This document shows positions 5,106-5,549 of a DNA stretch of 5,549 nt, in pieces; position 1 is the first letter of the stretch; every line of letters begins with the position of its first letter. A program made the translations under genes and the position numbers. The DNA is from Pseudomonadota bacterium (lineage in GTDB: Bacteria; Desulfobacterota; Syntrophia; Syntrophales; JADFWA01): assembly GCA_030610915.1 (NCBI GenBank), contig JAUWQS010000131.1, forward strand, positions 1 through 5,549, given 5' to 3'. The notes under the pieces were generated by a model. That model ran no database searches and had not been told where the DNA came from. It worked only from the letters and a program-made list of their open reading frames with translations.

Positions 5106-5144
5106 TTTATGCATAAAAATATCATATTGTGCATAACGTATCAA
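5106..5144 (-). promoter_or_regulatory. vapBC promoter and likely operator
   Basis: On the - strand, TTGATA (5139-5144) and TATTTT (5116-5121) are spaced by exactly 17 bases and make a good sigma70-type promoter. A perfect 12-base palindrome, TTTATGCATAAA, lies at 5106-5117, and its half-site TGCATAA (5110-5116) recurs at 5130-5136, 20 bp or two helical turns away. These are likely VapBC binding sites. The GTTATGC cassette-end motif (5131-5137) falls in the promoter spacer, so the -35 box would lie outside the putative cassette. Confidence 0.55.
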
Positions 5145-5174
5145 GTTTTACATGCCGAACATTTACATCACCAG

Positions 5175-5198
5175 CACCCAGCGGCTTTTTGCTGGGTG
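5175..5198. other. Strong stem-loop upstream of the group II intron
   Basis: CACCCAGC (5175-5182) and GCTGGGTG (5191-5198) form a perfect eight-bp stem with loop GGCTTTTT. It ends 17 bases before the likely intron start. Some group II introns (class IIC) insert downstream of terminator or attC stem-loops, so it may be part of the target site. No T tract follows the stem on the + strand. Confidence 0.5.
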
Positions 5199-5215
5199 TC
5201 TGCGTGAATGCGGTG

Positions 5216-5549
5216 GTGTACGCCCGGCATGGGCGTGAACTTATGGGGTGAGACTTCCACTGAGCTCAGCCGAAGTCAAGTCCCCTATACGTGAAGCCTG
5301 CTAATATGGTGAACATATTAGCAAAAGTATTAGCCGAAGGCAAGGGCCTTTCCGTGAGGAAGGGTCTGAAGGAAGCCGGAGTGCAAAGCTATGAGCCGAC
5401 GGACAGAAACAGCATACAAGGCCAAGTTTCCGGGTAAGTTAGCACAACATAACGAAGCCCGGGGTTCAGGAGATATGGTAAATGCTGCGGTTGTGTAGCG
5501 AAAGTTCACGTTCTTATCCGGGGAGATCTGCTCGACATGCAGTTCGCAT
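5216..5549 (+). mobile_element. Group II intron, 5' ribozyme part (continues beyond window)
   Basis: From about 5216 the sequence matches my memory of the conserved 5' region of bacterial group II introns: GTGTACGCCCGGCATGGGCG, CCCCTATACGTGAAGCCTGC, GAAGGCAAGGG, CGTGAGGAAGG, CTGAAGGAAGCCGGAG, GCAAAGCT, CGAAGCCCGGGGTTCAGGAG, GCGAAAGTTCACG and GGGGAGATCTGC. These fit ribozyme domains I onward. Structural support includes CGCCC/GGGCG (5221-5225, 5231-5235) and GCTAATATG/CATATTAGC (5300-5308, 5314-5322). The 5' boundary is uncertain by two bases: GTGTA at 5216, or GTACG at 5218 if aligned to a GTGCGCCC start. The reverse transcriptase/maturase and the 3' end would lie beyond 5549. The intron is on the strand opposite to the neighbouring toxin-antitoxin genes. 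The structural class is not assigned. Confidence 0.8.
5252..5277. repeat. 26-nt palindromic insertion inside the intron's domain I region
   Basis: GACTTC (5252-5257) and GAAGTC (5272-5277) enclose the perfect palindrome CTGAGCTCAG (5260-5269). Removing exactly this block rejoins GGGGTGA with AAGTCCCC, restoring GGGGTGAAAGTCCCC, a hairpin I recall as conserved in related introns. This suggests insertion of a small palindromic repeat in a ribozyme loop. The conserved form is from memory, not alignment. Confidence 0.5.

Larger units (their letters stand above)
4375..5136 (-). mobile_element. Putative integron gene cassette carrying vapBC
   Basis: The heptamer GTTATGC occurs on the - strand just upstream of vapB (5137 to 5131) and again at the end of the attC-like site (4375 to 4369). 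Cutting both between G and TT would release a 762-bp circle holding vapB, vapC and one attC-like site, which is the standard cassette layout: gene start close to the 5' core, gene stop close to attC, one orientation. Toxin-antitoxin pairs with their own promoter are typical cargo of large chromosomal integrons. A second cassette would start at 4374 with the small hypothetical gene. The attC of the upstream neighbour could not be recognised between 5137 and the intron, which weakens the case. Confidence 0.5.

Noticed and set aside
5197..5203. Alternative group II intron start near GTGTCTGCG
   Set aside because: The conserved CGCCCGGCATGGGCG hairpin of the intron should follow the first few bases directly; from this position it would be about 20 bases too far away.
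5209..5497. TGCGGTGGTGTA (5209-5220) resembling TGCGGTTGTGTA (5486-5497), 11 of 12 identical
   Set aside because: Exon-intron recognition in group II introns needs complementary, not identical, sequences. A match of this length between two G/T-rich stretches is not informative by itself.

Overview
The window looks like a piece of a Gram-negative chromosome. The first gene encodes a lipoprotein murein hydrolase, which implies an outer membrane. The release factor and the AT-moderate, repeat-rich spacers would suit a deltaproteobacterial (Desulfobacterota-like) or similar environmental genome. That taxonomic guess rests on general resemblance only. No tRNA, rRNA or CRISPR array was recognised.

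Region 1 (1-2230, + strand) is core genome: the 3' end of prfB (peptide chain release factor 2), then a complete mltD-type lytic transglycosylase lipoprotein with three LysM domains. Two facing arrays of a heptamer (AGTGGTC / GCCCACT) sit at the junction and supply the last codons of prfB.

Region 2 (2231-2723) has no convincing gene. It is a mosaic of small dispersed repeats: 9-nt-period repeats, two hairpins with the same TTCA loop, a 121-bp element with imperfect terminal inverted repeats, and a 20-nt near-identical direct repeat at both ends.

Region 3 (2724-4375, - strand) is accessory. It holds a ParD-like antitoxin with a RelE/ParE-family toxin behind a palindromic operator, a 3'-truncated AAA ATPase, and a small hypothetical gene whose 3' end runs through a dispersed repeat.

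Region 4 (4375-5136, - strand) is the most interesting part. A vapBC toxin-antitoxin pair is followed 11 nt later by a 136-bp structured inverted repeat that resembles an integron attC site: end motifs GCCGAAC and GTTATGC, bulges on one arm only, and a branched terminal structure. The same GTTATGC heptamer lies just upstream of vapB. The segment therefore has the layout of one integron gene cassette, and the next gene begins just past the attC-like site, as a second cassette would. No integrase is in the window.

Region 5 (about 5216 to the end, + strand) is the 5' ribozyme part of a group II intron running off the window, 18 nt downstream of a strong stem-loop. It carries a 26-nt palindromic insertion in an otherwise conserved hairpin.

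The overall picture is a stable core locus joined to an accessory island assembled by several mobile-DNA processes: cassette-like recombination, retrotransposition and small-repeat spread. Toxin-antitoxin modules are the main intact cargo.
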